The position numbers were made by a program, and so were the translations under genes. Positions 1 to 8,462 of a stretch of 62,601 nucleotides of DNA are shown here, in pieces; the stretch's first letter is position 1; every line of letters starts with the position of its first letter. Source of the stretch: Lachnospiraceae bacterium (lineage in GTDB: Bacteria > Bacillota > Clostridia > Lachnospirales > Lachnospiraceae); the NCBI GenBank assembly GCA_017465475.1, contig JAFTWC010000033.1:1-62601 (forward strand). Reading direction: 5' to 3'. The notes beneath the pieces were generated by a model. The model saw only the letters and a list, made by a program, of their open reading frames with translations, was not told the origin of the DNA and searched no databases.

Positions 1-631
1 AGCGTGCCACTGCGGAACGTTCCTTGACATCCTTATAGCCCTGTGCCACTTCCGCGGAAGAAAGCGGAGTTCCGCAACGCGGGCAATACGGCACAATCTT
101 AAAGCCCTTATAGAGTAAGCCCTTATCCCAAATCTGACGAAGTGCCCACCACTCGGACTCGATGTAGTTGTCATGATAGGTTACATACGGGTCGTCCATA
201 TCAGCCCAGAAACCAACGGTACCGGAAAAATCCTCCCACATACCCTTGTACTTCCAAACGCTTTCCTTACACTTGTCGATGAACGGCTCCAAACCGTACT
301 GCTCAATCTGGTCCTTACCGTCAAGGCCGAGAAGCTTCTCCACCTCAATCTCTACCGGAAGACCGTGGGTATCCCAACCTGCCTTACGCGGTACCATATA
401 GCCCTTCATGGTACGGTAACGCGGAATCATATCCTTAATTACACGGGTCAAAACGTGGCCGATGTGCGGCTTTCCGTTTGCAGTCGGCGGGCCGTCATAG
501 AAGGTGTAGGTCTCGCCCTGTTTTCTTGCCTCGATACTCTTCTCGAAAATCTTCTCGTCTTTCCAGAACTTCTCGACTTCTTTTTCTCTTTCCACGAAAT
601 TCATGTTCGTGTCAACCTTGTTGTACAGCAT
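1..631 (-). CDS. ileS: Isoleucyl-tRNA synthetase, N-terminal part (cut by window edge)
   Basis: Class I aminoacyl-tRNA synthetase that charges tRNA-Ile in the cytoplasm. The visible ~210 residues start [20 protein letters not shown] and carry the [16 protein letters not shown] segment with the HIGH signature near residue 55, followed by [15 protein letters not shown]. This pattern is that of the IleS2-like (eukaryote-type) bacterial enzymes usual in Clostridia. The ATG at 631 is preceded by a good AGGAGG (637-643). The C-terminal part, including the KMSKS loop and editing domain, lies beyond the window. Upstream are a T-box leader specific for isoleucine and an inverted-repeat element inserted between the T-box terminator and the ribosome binding site. 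Confidence 0.95.
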   Translation of the reverse strand, partial: MLYNKVDTNMNFVEREKEVEKFWKDEKIFEKSIEARKQGETYTFYDGPPTANGKPHIGHVLTRVIKDMIPRYRTMKGYMVPRKAGWDTHGLPVEIEVEKLLGLDGKDQIEQYGLEPFIDKCKESVWKYKGMWEDFSGTVGFWADMDDPYVTYHDNYIESEWWALRQIWDKGLLYKGFKIVPYCPRCGTPLSSAEVAQGYKDVKERSAVAR

Positions 632-655
632 AGTGCTTCCTCCTTTTCTGGGTGC

Positions 656-884
656 GGAACTTTGCATGGGAGCATGTGTCTTGTCACGTATTACGGATGT
701 AAGGCTTTCTAATTGTTTCGGGAAAGTCTAATTAAAAGTCACACAAACGGCTCGACGCAACGTCCTGTTGCGTGTCGCCTCGCTCGTACGTCCTGTACGA
801 GCGTTGTTGCTTACAATCGAAACAATAAGAAAGACTAACATCCTGCATAATGATTCCAAGACACATGCTCCCATGAAAAGTTCC
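656..884. repeat. Long nested inverted repeat A, in the ileS leader
   Basis: The arms 656-720 and about 820-884 are inverted copies. The outer 28 bp are almost identical (GGAACTTT.CATGGGAGCA and on through TGTGTCTTG), followed by an imperfect stem ending in CTTTCTAATTGTTTCG / CTTTCTTATTGTTTCG. The apex holds two GC-rich hairpins, 753-777 and 781-803, both with the loop GTCCT on the plus strand (AGGAC on the mRNA strand). The element sits between the T-box terminator and the ileS RBS, 25 bp from the start codon, so it would be transcribed into the ileS mRNA. It shares its inner stem and loop motif with the element at 18311-18720. Whether it acts as RNA or is a miniature transposable element is not shown by the sequence. 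Confidence 0.8.
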
Positions 885-904
885 CGGAATCGAAAAAGGC
901 GGTG

Positions 905-1165
905 AGAAAGAAAAGAAAAAGCCTTCATCCCAAATAGGACGAAGGCCAAATGTCATCGTTATACCACCTATTCAGTACGCAGGCTTTCGCCATTTATACC
1001 TTCTTTCTGTAACGGGAAAGTCCCGGCGCGGTCTACTGACTCAGCTTTCGACCTGCAACTCAAAAGTGATTTTCCAAGCATCCGCTACTCGCATCCGGCT
1101 TCCACTGTCCCGAACTCGCTGTGCCTTTCGGCAGATGTGTACTCTCTTTCTCAACGTCTTTTTGT
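905..1165 (-). promoter_or_regulatory. T-box riboswitch, isoleucine-specific, upstream of ileS
   Basis: Read on the minus strand, this leader has the expected T-box order: a stem I region containing a GTGGAAGCC-type apical motif, an AGTA bulge, a specifier loop with ATC (Ile) at 1070-1068 followed by A, then the antiterminator T-box sequence GGTGGTATAACG at about 970-957. A strong terminator follows (hairpin 947-920, U-run to about 905). Uncharged tRNA-Ile would pair with the specifier and the T-box and prevent termination, inducing ileS. The T-box core is slightly degenerate (TGGTATAACG rather than TGGNACCGCG). Confidence 0.88.
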
Positions 1166-1187
1166 GTTGTGAATTCAATTATCTTAT

Positions 1188-1216
1188 AGTATACGAGGGG
1201 TTTCGGGAATTGTCAA
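1188..1216 (-). promoter_or_regulatory. Sigma-A type promoter of the ileS T-box transcript
   Basis: Minus strand TTGACA (1216-1211), 17-bp spacer, TATACT (1193-1188). It is placed just upstream of the T-box leader. Confidence 0.75.
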
Positions 1217-1367
1217 GGATTTTTTAAAAACCCTTGTATTTCCCTTTGTTAATGCCAAGTCACAAGACCGGAAAACTGAAAGTTTCCGTTCCCTACAAAA
1301 TGGGGGCATCTCATTAATAATACATTATCAACTCCTTGTATAGTCATCTCTTAACATTATTCAGCAC

Positions 1368-1742
1368 TCAATTATCAACAACTCGTCCTAGTGCCATATC
1401 CGCTTCACGTTGAAGTATAGTAGTTATCGGTCCCATATACTGTTTGGCTCTTTCAAGAATTATCTTCTCATTTCCCAGTATTTCTAAACAGCAAACCGAA
1501 AAAACGTCAGAAAGTTTATCATCCGCACAAGTAGCAATTATTTCAAAATATGCGAACACAGATTTTAATTTATCAAACTCAACATTCCTTTTTAGCAACG
1601 CAACTACCCTAGGCATAATAATATCTTCAATAATGATAGTATCACACCCTTCAAAATAATCACTTTTTGTTTTCTCAATTTCCGTTGCAATTTCTGGGAA
1701 AAATTTAATCATTTCATCAATAAAATTCGTTATTGAAAGCAT
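1368..1742 (-). CDS. Small hypothetical protein (DUF7674-like)
   Basis: A 124-residue acidic, soluble, mostly helical protein without signal peptide or membrane segment. A GGAGGG motif 6 nt upstream supports the ATG at 1742. The pattern (FFPEI near the start, central SVFAYFEIIATCADDKLSDV, C-terminal ILQREADMALGR) recalls small proteins annotated as DUF7674, which often occur as single accessory genes; that match is from memory and tentative. It lies immediately downstream of another unknown minus-strand gene (29-bp gap), so the two may be cotranscribed. No function can be assigned. Confidence 0.55.
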   Translation of the reverse strand: MLSITNFIDEMIKFFPEIATEIEKTKSDYFEGCDTIIIEDIIMPRVVALLKRNVEFDKLKSVFAYFEIIATCADDKLSDVFSVCCLEILGNEKIILERAKQYMGPITTILQREADMALGRVVDN

Positions 1743-1771
1743 CTAAACCCTCCACCAACTTCAAATTTGCA

Positions 1772-2758
1772 TTACGTATTATTATCTAAATATGTTTTCA
1801 AAAACTTCAATATTTCCATACTACAATCTACCACCCGGTTGTGTGCATAACTGTGATTACAGGAAAAGTATCCAAAATATCCCCATGGATCCTTCACCTG
1901 TGGGCCCCAGTCCCACAAACCATTTTCTCCTGATTGCTCCAGCAACCAATCCACTGAACCTTCCAGGTAAATCTTAGACCCTTTAAATTGATTGATATAG
2001 TTGAATGTGTGAAACCAACGTCGCATCTTATTATTCCGAAACTCTTGTGGCAAATCGTAAGGTGTTTTATCCCAGAAATAGCCATGAACGCTTGCATGTC
2101 CGCCCAAATGACGAAGCATTGCATCTTCTATCTCAGGCGACACCTGTTCACGACGTTTCAATATCAGTTCGCTCTGCATAGGTACCAATCTAGCTTCTCT
2201 TGTAAGAAACACTTCATGCTGTGCAGCTTTATCTTCCTCATAACAATACTCACCACTGTCATATGCTCTGTTTGCAATATAATGCCACTGTTTATATGTA
2301 TCGTCACATTCCGCTGTGTACGGGGAAATACCTTCTAGCAGATTACATACTATTGCCTGTTGCCAAGGGAATGCACGTTCGTTCTTTTCAAATACTTTTT
2401 CCCTGGTGGTTCCATCCAAAAAGGAAAGCAAATATTCCTTTGCCATAAATAGAATGTCTCGATCTTCTTCTGTCAGACCGATATACCGGCATCTTTCAAT
2501 ACCCGTAGCAGATGTTGGTATTTTCGCTTTCATGGAATAATCTTTGGACCGTAATGGTCCCCAACCGCCATATTCATCCTGCAACCGATACATTTCTTCC
2601 ACAATATCACTTTTCAGAAATTCCTTGCGTAATTCTGTCAATGCTTTATCATCATAAGGGGTATCTAATAATGAGAACAAAATATTGTATCTTACAGCAG
2701 GATACTCACAAAATTCATATAATGCTAATGCATGTTTCTGGAATTCTTCTTTTGTCAT
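1772..2758 (-). CDS. Hypothetical protein with alpha/alpha-toroid (terpenoid cyclase-like) features
   Basis: About 328 residues, soluble. Two segments, DEYGGWGPLRSKD and ENGLWDWGPQVKDPWGY, have the aromatic G-x-W repeats seen in squalene/prenyltransferase-type alpha/alpha barrels, but no DxDD or other catalytic motif is present, so an enzymatic role is not claimed. I place the start at 2758 (MTKEEF) because AGGGGG lies 5 nt upstream. The frame stays open to 2827, and the extra residues (SFVRNRNLNFKDVLVMI) resemble the N-terminus of an IS4-type transposase, suggesting the gene was joined to a transposase remnant. Confidence 0.5.
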   Translation of the reverse strand: MTKEEFQKHALALYEFCEYPAVRYNILFSLLDTPYDDKALTELRKEFLKSDIVEEMYRLQDEYGGWGPLRSKDYSMKAKIPTSATGIERCRYIGLTEEDRDILFMAKEYLLSFLDGTTREKVFEKNERAFPWQQAIVCNLLEGISPYTAECDDTYKQWHYIANRAYDSGEYCYEEDKAAQHEVFLTREARLVPMQSELILKRREQVSPEIEDAMLRHLGGHASVHGYFWDKTPYDLPQEFRNNKMRRWFHTFNYINQFKGSKIYLEGSVDWLLEQSGENGLWDWGPQVKDPWGYFGYFSCNHSYAHNRVVDCSMEILKFLKTYLDNNT

Positions 2759-2830
2759 ACTGCCCCCTGAGTTAATCATTACCAAAACATCTTTAAAATT
2801 CAAATTTCTGTTCCTTACAAAAGACAAAAT

Positions 2831-3007
2831 TCACCTTTTCTTTTTTTCAAAAATATACGAAAAAATGAAATCGACAATAAATGCAACAATTGCATAGAGC
2901 CCTGATTTTATAAAAGAAAAATCCTCATTTTGCAAAATTGTTACCAATGTAATACCCAATGCAACTGTAATTGACACAAACAATGCCTTTAATAATCTTT
3001 CTTTCAT
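2831..3007 (-). CDS. Small two-helix membrane protein
   Basis: About 58 residues starting MKERLLKALFVSI, with two hydrophobic helices (about residues 6-22 and 31-50) and a basic tail EKKKR. GAGGTG 5-10 nt upstream supports the ATG at 3007. A longer in-frame start at 3058 would overlap the end of the upstream ATPase gene and has no better ribosome binding site. It lies between the DUF4143 ATPase and the toroid-like gene on the same strand. No family is recognised. Confidence 0.5.
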   Translation of the reverse strand: MKERLLKALFVSITVALGITLVTILQNEDFSFIKSGLYAIVAFIVDFIFSYIFEKKKR

Positions 3008-3050
3008 TATTTTCACCTCCGCAAACTTCAAATTTTCCGCTTTTTTAAGA

Positions 3051-4247
3051 TTAAACATTTAACAACCAATCAACAATATCACACACCTCGATTCCTTCAT
3101 AGGTGTATTTCGGATGCTTTGTTCTCGCAATTATCATTTTCGGATATGCATCTCTTATTTGCAACAACGGAGCATATTCTCTTTCAAAAGTTTCCTGATT
3201 CGATATATTATCGCTGACCTGAATATAGATTTTTTCACTCCCGCGCTGCACAACAAAATCTATTTCCTTCTGATAAAGTTTCCCCACATAAACTTCATAG
3301 CCCCTACGCAAAAGCTCTATACATACCATATTCTCATATACACGTCCATAATCCAGATTCCGGCTTCCCAACACAGCATAGCGCATTCCGGTGTCGCACA
3401 TATAAAACTTATCCGAGGTTTCCAGATATTTTCTTCCTCTTATATCGTATCTCTTAATATCATAGAATACAAAAGCATTGCATAAATACTTGATATATTT
3501 TCCTATTGTCACATGATTTGTCGGAACTTCATTTGCAGTCAAAATATCACTCACTCTGTTCGGAGACGTTAAATTGCTGATATTATCCATCAAAAACTCA
3601 CTCAACTGACGTAATACCCCCGTGTCAGGCAAGTTATATTTCTGAACCAGATCCCGATTCACAATCGTCTCATATACTTCTTTGATATAAGTTATCCGAT
3701 CCAAATCCGTGTTGTATGCGTAGGAACCTGCTAAACCGCCCTTAATAAAGTATTCTTCAAACAATTTGTCTTTATCATTTTCCTCACTATAATACTCGCA
3801 ATACTCCTTAAAACTAAACGGGAACACATGGATTTCTATATATCTGCCGGTAAACAATGTTGCCAAATCTGCACTAAGCAAAAAGGCATTCGAGCCGGTT
3901 ATATAAATATCATACTTATTCTTTGAGTACAGGCTGTTAATTGCCAACTCAAAATTCGGACACAACTGTACCTCATCCACAAATAAATAATTCTTTTTGC
4001 CTTTATCGTACCTATCCTCTACATACTTATGCAGCGCATGATACTCCTTCATTTCCTCAAATTCCAAGTCCATATAATCGATAAAGATTATATTTGCATC
4101 GTCAAATTCATTTTTCAAATACTCAATATATGCTAGCATTAGATTTGATTTACCGGAACGTCTGATACCGGTAATAATTTTAATATCCGGAGTATCCTTT
4201 AACGCCTTAATCCTATCCAAATACTTTTCTCTTACTATCTTCTTCAC
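3051..4247 (-). CDS. AAA ATPase with C-terminal DUF4143 domain
   Basis: A 398-residue cytoplasmic ATP-binding protein of the large archaeal-type AAA (PF13173) plus DUF4143 (PF13635) family, whose role is unknown. The Walker A motif GIRRSGKS is at about residues 27-34 and Walker B with sensor, LFVDEVQLCP, at about 88-97. ITGSNAFLLS follows. The C-terminal half has the restriction-endonuclease-like pattern of the family (MVCIELLRRGYEV, KEIDFVV, KIYIQVS), but nuclease activity is not established. It is preceded by duplicated GTTTCGAAA-type motifs flanking the promoter. A dead relative lies at 49447-49590, also behind an iterated motif. Confidence 0.85.
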   Translation of the reverse strand: MKKIVREKYLDRIKALKDTPDIKIITGIRRSGKSNLMLAYIEYLKNEFDDANIIFIDYMDLEFEEMKEYHALHKYVEDRYDKGKKNYLFVDEVQLCPNFELAINSLYSKNKYDIYITGSNAFLLSADLATLFTGRYIEIHVFPFSFKEYCEYYSEENDKDKLFEEYFIKGGLAGSYAYNTDLDRITYIKEVYETIVNRDLVQKYNLPDTGVLRQLSEFLMDNISNLTSPNRVSDILTANEVPTNHVTIGKYIKYLCNAFVFYDIKRYDIRGRKYLETSDKFYMCDTGMRYAVLGSRNLDYGRVYENMVCIELLRRGYEVYVGKLYQKEIDFVVQRGSEKIYIQVSDNISNQETFEREYAPLLQIRDAYPKMIIARTKHPKYTYEGIEVCDIVDWLLNV

Positions 4248-4257
4248 ATCATCACCG

Positions 4258-4372
4258 CTTTCGAAACTTTAATTTTTTTCTTTCTTCGAAACCATTCATA
4301 TTATATCACTTCATAGATCAATTATTCAAGTCTCACTTTCGAAACTTTAAATTTATTCTCTTTTTGAAACCC
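4258..4372. repeat. Duplicated motif array around the DUF4143 ATPase promoter
   Basis: Two copies, 78 bp apart, of a ~36-bp unit (4258-4293 and 4336-4372). Each begins CTTTCGAAACTTTAA and ends T(C/T)GAAACC, so the core (T)TCGAAAC occurs at about 4262, 4287, 4340 and 4366, spaced 25, 53 and 26 bp. On the minus strand a candidate -10 TATAAT with an upstream TTGAAT lies between the two copies. An autoregulatory or iteron-like role is an inference. Confidence 0.6.
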
Positions 4373-4484
4373 GGCTTTCCCCTTATATGTACCTTTCCCC
4401 AATGAATTTCTACTGGACTTATTTCCCATAATATATTATGATATACACGTATCATCGCGCTTTGCGCGAAAAGGAGGTATCCTT

Positions 4485-5960
4485 ATGACAGAACAGAATT
4501 TAACCTTGCTTACCGACTTTTACGAACTTACCATGATGCAGGGGTATTATAAAAATAACCGGAATGACATGGTGGTGTTTGATGCCTTTTACCGAACCAA
4601 TCCTTCCGGCGGCGGTTATGCCGTTTGTGCAGGACTTGACCAGGTCATTGATTATATTAAGAATTTACATTTTGATAAAGAAGACATTGAGTATCTCCGC
4701 AGCACCGGAATGTTTGCGGAAGACTTCCTTTCCTATCTGGCGGATTTCCGTTTTTCCGGCAGCATTTATGCCGTTCCGGAAGGTACGGTAGTGTTCCCCA
4801 TGGAACCGCTTCTTAAGGTAATTGCACCGATTACGGAAGCCCAGCTTGTGGAAACCGCCATTCTTACCATGATGAATCATCAAAGTCTCATTGCCACCAA
4901 GGCAGCCAGAGTGTGCCATGCAGCAAAAGACGGCGGTGTCATGGAGTTCGGTCTTCGTCGGGCCCAAGGTCCGGATGCCGGTACCTACGGCGCAAGAGCG
5001 GCCATGATCGGCGGATGTATCGGCACCAGCAACGTGCTGGCTGCAAAACTGTTTGACGTTCCGGCCCTGGGCACTCACGCCCACAGCTGGATTATGAGTT
5101 TTTCGGATGAGCTTACCGCATTCCGAAAATATGCGGAACTATATCCGCAAAACACTACCCTTTTGGTGGACACTTACGATACCCTTCGTTCCGGTGTACC
5201 CAATGCCATCAAGGTATTTACGGAACTGCGGGAAGCCGGAACCATGCCGAAGCGATACGGCATCCGCTTAGACAGCGGCGATTTGGCCTACTTGTCCAAA
5301 AAAGCAAGAAAGATGTTGGATGAGGCAGGTTTTTCGGATGCCACCATCTGTGCTTCCAGCGATTTGGATGAATATTTGATTGAATCCTTGTTGTTACAGG
5401 GCGCCCGTATCGATGTTTGGGGCGTAGGCACGAACCTGATTACCTCCAAGGACTGCCCGGCCTTCGGCGGCGTTTACAAACTGGCTGCCGTAGAAGAAAA
5501 CGGTACCTTCGTACCGAAAATCAAGCTGTCCGAAAATCCGGCAAAGATTACGAACCCGGGCAATAAAACCGTGTTCCGTATTTACGATAAAGAAACCGGC
5601 AAAATCAAAGCAGATGTCATTGCCTTTGCGGATGAAGTGTTTGATGAAGCAGAACCGCTTCTGTTGTTCGACCCGGTATCCACCTGGAAGAAGACTTTAC
5701 TTGCACCCGGTACCTATACCGTGCGAGAACTGTTGATTCCGGTATTTGAACAGGGAACATGTGTCTACACTTCTCCTTCCGTTATGGAAATCAGAGAATA
5801 TTGTAAAAAGGAAATGGCTACTCTTTGGGAGGAAACCAAACGCTTTGCCAATCCTCAGGAAGTTTATGTGGACCTTTCAGAACGCCTGTATGAAACCAAG
5901 CAGGAGCTTCTTGCCCGAATCTACCAAAGAAACAAGGAATCCGGCAAAACCCGTTCTTAA
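4485..5960 (+). CDS. pncB: Nicotinate phosphoribosyltransferase
   Basis: First step of the Preiss-Handler NAD salvage route: nicotinate + PRPP (+ATP) to nicotinate mononucleotide, in the cytoplasm. The 491-residue length fits the family. The N-terminus LLTDFYELTMMQGYY is the family signature. GTHAHSWIMSF at about residue 196 and YGIRLDSGDLAYLSKKARK at about 257 belong to the active-site and phosphate-binding region. AAGGAGG upstream supports the ATG at 4485. The genes for a cell-wall carboxypeptidase and an acyltransferase follow with short gaps (39 and 11 bp) and may be cotranscribed. A GC-rich hairpin (TCGCGC/GCGCGA at about 4454-4468) precedes the RBS. Confidence 0.95.
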   Translation: MTEQNLTLLTDFYELTMMQGYYKNNRNDMVVFDAFYRTNPSGGGYAVCAGLDQVIDYIKNLHFDKEDIEYLRSTGMFAEDFLSYLADFRFSGSIYAVPEGTVVFPMEPLLKVIAPITEAQLVETAILTMMNHQSLIATKAARVCHAAKDGGVMEFGLRRAQGPDAGTYGARAAMIGGCIGTSNVLAAKLFDVPALGTHAHSWIMSFSDELTAFRKYAELYPQNTTLLVDTYDTLRSGVPNAIKVFTELREAGTMPKRYGIRLDSGDLAYLSKKARKMLDEAGFSDATICASSDLDEYLIESLLLQGARIDVWGVGTNLITSKDCPAFGGVYKLAAVEENGTFVPKIKLSENPAKITNPGNKTVFRIYDKETGKIKADVIAFADEVFDEAEPLLLFDPVSTWKKTLLAPGTYTVRELLIPVFEQGTCVYTSPSVMEIREYCKKEMATLWEETKRFANPQEVYVDLSERLYETKQELLARIYQRNKESGKTRS

Positions 5961-5999
5961 CGGGATTTTGCAGAATATACTGGAAAGAGAGAATGTTTT

Positions 6000-6986
6000 A
6001 TGAAAAAGCATGCACGTCCCTTGGTCATCTGTGCCCTGTTGTGGGGTCTTGGCATCGGCATGTCACTGTTGTTTGACGGATGTACCAAAGGCGAAGAAAC
6101 CAATATCGGTTCAAAGGAGTCTGTTCCTATGGAAACAAGCAGTACACCGGGGCTTTCCCCGGACAGCACAACAGCGACACCATCCGATACGGTTCCTACC
6201 CCGGAGCCGCCCGACACAACAGATACTCCGACAAAGAATCCGGATTATAACTCCGAACCGGATATCACTCTGACACCGGACAACCCGGAAACGGTATCCC
6301 CCGCTCCCGTTCCGGTAAACACGGATACTACCACTATTACATACCTGGTAAACCGAAATCACCCTCTCCCGGAAGATTTTGTCCCGGAAGGGCTTACCAC
6401 ACCGGATGTGTTATTCCCTTTTGCGGACACTTCCATTGACAAAGCAAAGATGACACCGGAGGCCGGCGAGGCTCTTGCCCTCTTGTTCGATGCGGCGTAT
6501 GACGAAGCAAAGCTTACTCTATACGGTGTTTCGGCATATCGTTCCTTTGCACGACAATATACCATTTATGCCACTAACTTGGCCACACAGGGGATTGCCC
6601 ATACCAATCGCTACTCGGCAGCCCCGGGTCGCAGTGAACATCAGACAGGACTCGCCATCGACATCTCCTGCGCTTCGGAAGGGTTCGGTTTGGAAACTAC
6701 CTTTGCGGACACCCCGGAAGGCATCTGGGTAGCAGAAAATGCCCACCGGTTCGGATTCATTCTTCGTTATCCGAAGGATAAAGAACACATTACCGGTTAC
6801 AACTATGAACCTTGGCACATCCGCTATGTAGGAACGGAACTTGCCGCTTATCTTTTTGAAACCGGACTGACGTTAGATGAATATTACGGTGTTCCGGATA
6901 CTTTTACATCAGATTATTTAGAAACCACACCGCTTATTGACACCACTGCCGAAAGTTACCTTTCCATTTACCGGCAGTACCATTAA
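6000..6986 (+). CDS. D-alanyl-D-alanine carboxypeptidase, M15B/VanY family
   Basis: Zinc peptidase that trims the terminal D-Ala of peptidoglycan stem peptides outside the membrane. N-terminal hydrophobic segment (residues 8-24) ends at DGC, so it may be a lipoprotein although the lipobox is atypical. A Thr/Pro/Asp-rich linker of ~75 residues follows. The catalytic domain has SEHQTGLAIDIS (about residue 212, the HxxxxxxD zinc ligands) and EPWHIRYVG (about residue 270, catalytic/ligand His). It starts 39 bp after pncB, and its stop is followed closely by the RBS of the acyltransferase gene. Confidence 0.9.
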   Translation: MKKHARPLVICALLWGLGIGMSLLFDGCTKGEETNIGSKESVPMETSSTPGLSPDSTTATPSDTVPTPEPPDTTDTPTKNPDYNSEPDITLTPDNPETVSPAPVPVNTDTTTITYLVNRNHPLPEDFVPEGLTTPDVLFPFADTSIDKAKMTPEAGEALALLFDAAYDEAKLTLYGVSAYRSFARQYTIYATNLATQGIAHTNRYSAAPGRSEHQTGLAIDISCASEGFGLETTFADTPEGIWVAENAHRFGFILRYPKDKEHITGYNYEPWHIRYVGTELAAYLFETGLTLDEYYGVPDTFTSDYLETTPLIDTTAESYLSIYRQYH

Positions 6987-6997
6987 GGAGGGCACTC

Positions 6998-7729
6998 ATG
7001 AGAACCATTGCAGCTGTTTTTGTTATTTCCTTATTTTTTATTTTGTTTTTCCCGGTTTGCTTACTGCTTTTGTTACTCCGTAAGTTTAACCGCAAGCTTG
7101 CCAGCCGCATTTCCCAAAAAATTGTACAGGGAGCTTTTAAGGCTGCCATGTGGCCGGGCGGTATGAAGCGCATTGTCCTCGGTACGGAAAACATTCCGAA
7201 GGATACTCCTGTTTTGTATGCCGCAAACCACCGCGGTCTTCTAGATGCCGCCATCGGCTATATTGCGGTGCCGAATCTCACCGGCTTCGTGGCAAAGAAG
7301 GAAATCAGAAAAGTTCCGTTTTTAAACCTTTGGATGTACAATGTAAACTGCCTGTTTTTGGATCGTTCCGACATTAAAGCAGGGTTGAAAGTGATTTTGT
7401 CCTGTATTGATTATATAAAAGAGGGTTACTCCATCTTTATTGCACCGGAGGGCACCAGAAGTCACGAAAAGGATCCGTTACCGTTTAAGGACGGAAGCTT
7501 AAAGCCTGCCCAGAAAACCGGTTGCCCGATTATTCCGGTGGCCATCACCGGCACGGACGATTTATTCGAAAACCACAAGCCGTGGCTGCGTAAAACCAAA
7601 GTTGTTTTAGAGTTCGGTAAGCCGATTTACTTAAACGAGCTGGACCCGGAGATTCAAAAGCATCCGGGTGCCTATGTCAGAGAGAAAGTAATCGAGATGT
7701 TGGCCGGCCACGATGCACTGGTAAAATAA
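6998..7729 (+). CDS. plsC: 1-acyl-sn-glycerol-3-phosphate acyltransferase
   Basis: Membrane-bound acyltransferase making phosphatidic acid in phospholipid synthesis. 243 residues, one N-terminal membrane helix (about 5-28). The catalytic block NHRGLLDA (NHxxxxD-type) is at about residue 76 and the glycerophosphate-binding APEGTRSHEKD at about 148. IPVAITGTDDLF is the third conserved block. GGAGG 6 nt before the ATG at 6998 supports the start. It is the last gene of the apparent pncB run. Confidence 0.9.
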   Translation: MRTIAAVFVISLFFILFFPVCLLLLLLRKFNRKLASRISQKIVQGAFKAAMWPGGMKRIVLGTENIPKDTPVLYAANHRGLLDAAIGYIAVPNLTGFVAKKEIRKVPFLNLWMYNVNCLFLDRSDIKAGLKVILSCIDYIKEGYSIFIAPEGTRSHEKDPLPFKDGSLKPAQKTGCPIIPVAITGTDDLFENHKPWLRKTKVVLEFGKPIYLNELDPEIQKHPGAYVREKVIEMLAGHDALVK

Positions 7730-7776
7730 ACGCGCCTATTTCCGCTGTTTTTCACGGAGGATAAGGAATTTTCTTC

Positions 7777-7805
7777 TTGCATAAACTTGTCTCTCGTGGT
7801 AAGAT
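7777..7805 (+). promoter_or_regulatory. Promoter for the gene at 7839
   Basis: TTGCAT (7777-7782), 17-bp spacer, TAAGAT (7800-7805), 33 bp upstream of the start codon. Confidence 0.6.
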
Positions 7806-7838
7806 ATACCGTGGGTAAAAAGAAGAGGAGGTCAAAAC

Positions 7839-8357
7839 ATGAATCCATTAACCGTTATTGCAATTGTCTTAGGCGTAATTCTCGCCATTTTAATTGTACT
7901 TTCCCTTGTGGGCAAAAAGCTTCAGAAAAAGTCCGATGCCGCACAGGAAAACATTGCAGCAGGCGCACAGTACTATTCCATTATGGTCATTGACAAGAAA
8001 CGCATGAAGCTGTCGGAAGCCGGTTTCCCGCAAATCGTAATCGACCAGACTCCGAAGTGGCTCAGAGGCCGTAAGGTTCCGGTAGTCAAGGCAAAAATCG
8101 GTCCGAAGATTGCCAGCCTTATGTGTGACGAAAAGGTATTTGATAAAGTTCCGGTAAAGAAAGAAGTAAAAGCTTTCATGAACGGTATTTATATCATCGA
8201 TGTAAAGGGACTTCGTTCCGGTCTTGATACCAAACCGGAGAAGAAAAAATTCCTTGCAAGACTTCGTGATAAGGCCCAGAAGGTTGTAGACGAGTCCAAG
8301 AAGCCGGCAAAGGCTACTCCGGGCGGAATCGAACAAAAAAAAGGAAAGAAAAAGTAG
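7839..8357 (+). CDS. Membrane-anchored conserved hypothetical protein
   Basis: 172 residues with one N-terminal membrane helix (about 5-26, IAIVLGVILAILIVLSLVG), then a basic soluble domain containing YYSIMVIDKKRMKL and FPQIVIDQTPKWLRGRKVP, and a very Lys-rich tail ending KKGKKK. The topology suggests the basic domain faces the cytoplasm. AGGAGG before the ATG at 7839 and its own promoter support a real gene. No family name is recalled with confidence. A strong bidirectional terminator follows. Confidence 0.65.
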   Translation: MNPLTVIAIVLGVILAILIVLSLVGKKLQKKSDAAQENIAAGAQYYSIMVIDKKRMKLSEAGFPQIVIDQTPKWLRGRKVPVVKAKIGPKIASLMCDEKVFDKVPVKKEVKAFMNGIYIIDVKGLRSGLDTKPEKKKFLARLRDKAQKVVDESKKPAKATPGGIEQKKGKKK

Positions 8358-8368
8358 GGTTTAAACAA

Positions 8369-8403
8369 ACAAGGAGCTGAGAGATTCCTCAGCTCCTTTT
8401 CTT
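8369..8403. terminator. Terminator after the gene at 7839
   Basis: AAGGAGCTGA / TCAGCTCCTT hairpin followed by TTTCTT on the plus strand. It probably also acts on the convergent minus-strand gene at 8463. Confidence 0.8.
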
Positions 8404-8462
8404 ATCCTCTTCTGCATCCGCTGCCGCTTCTTTGTTAACAGCTTCCGGGACTCCTACGCCCA

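Noticed and set aside
4665-5084. Antisense open frame inside pncB
   Set aside because: It is a shadow of the coding frame without RBS or family resemblance. The same reasoning applies to the many antisense frames in pckA, hdrA and fumC.
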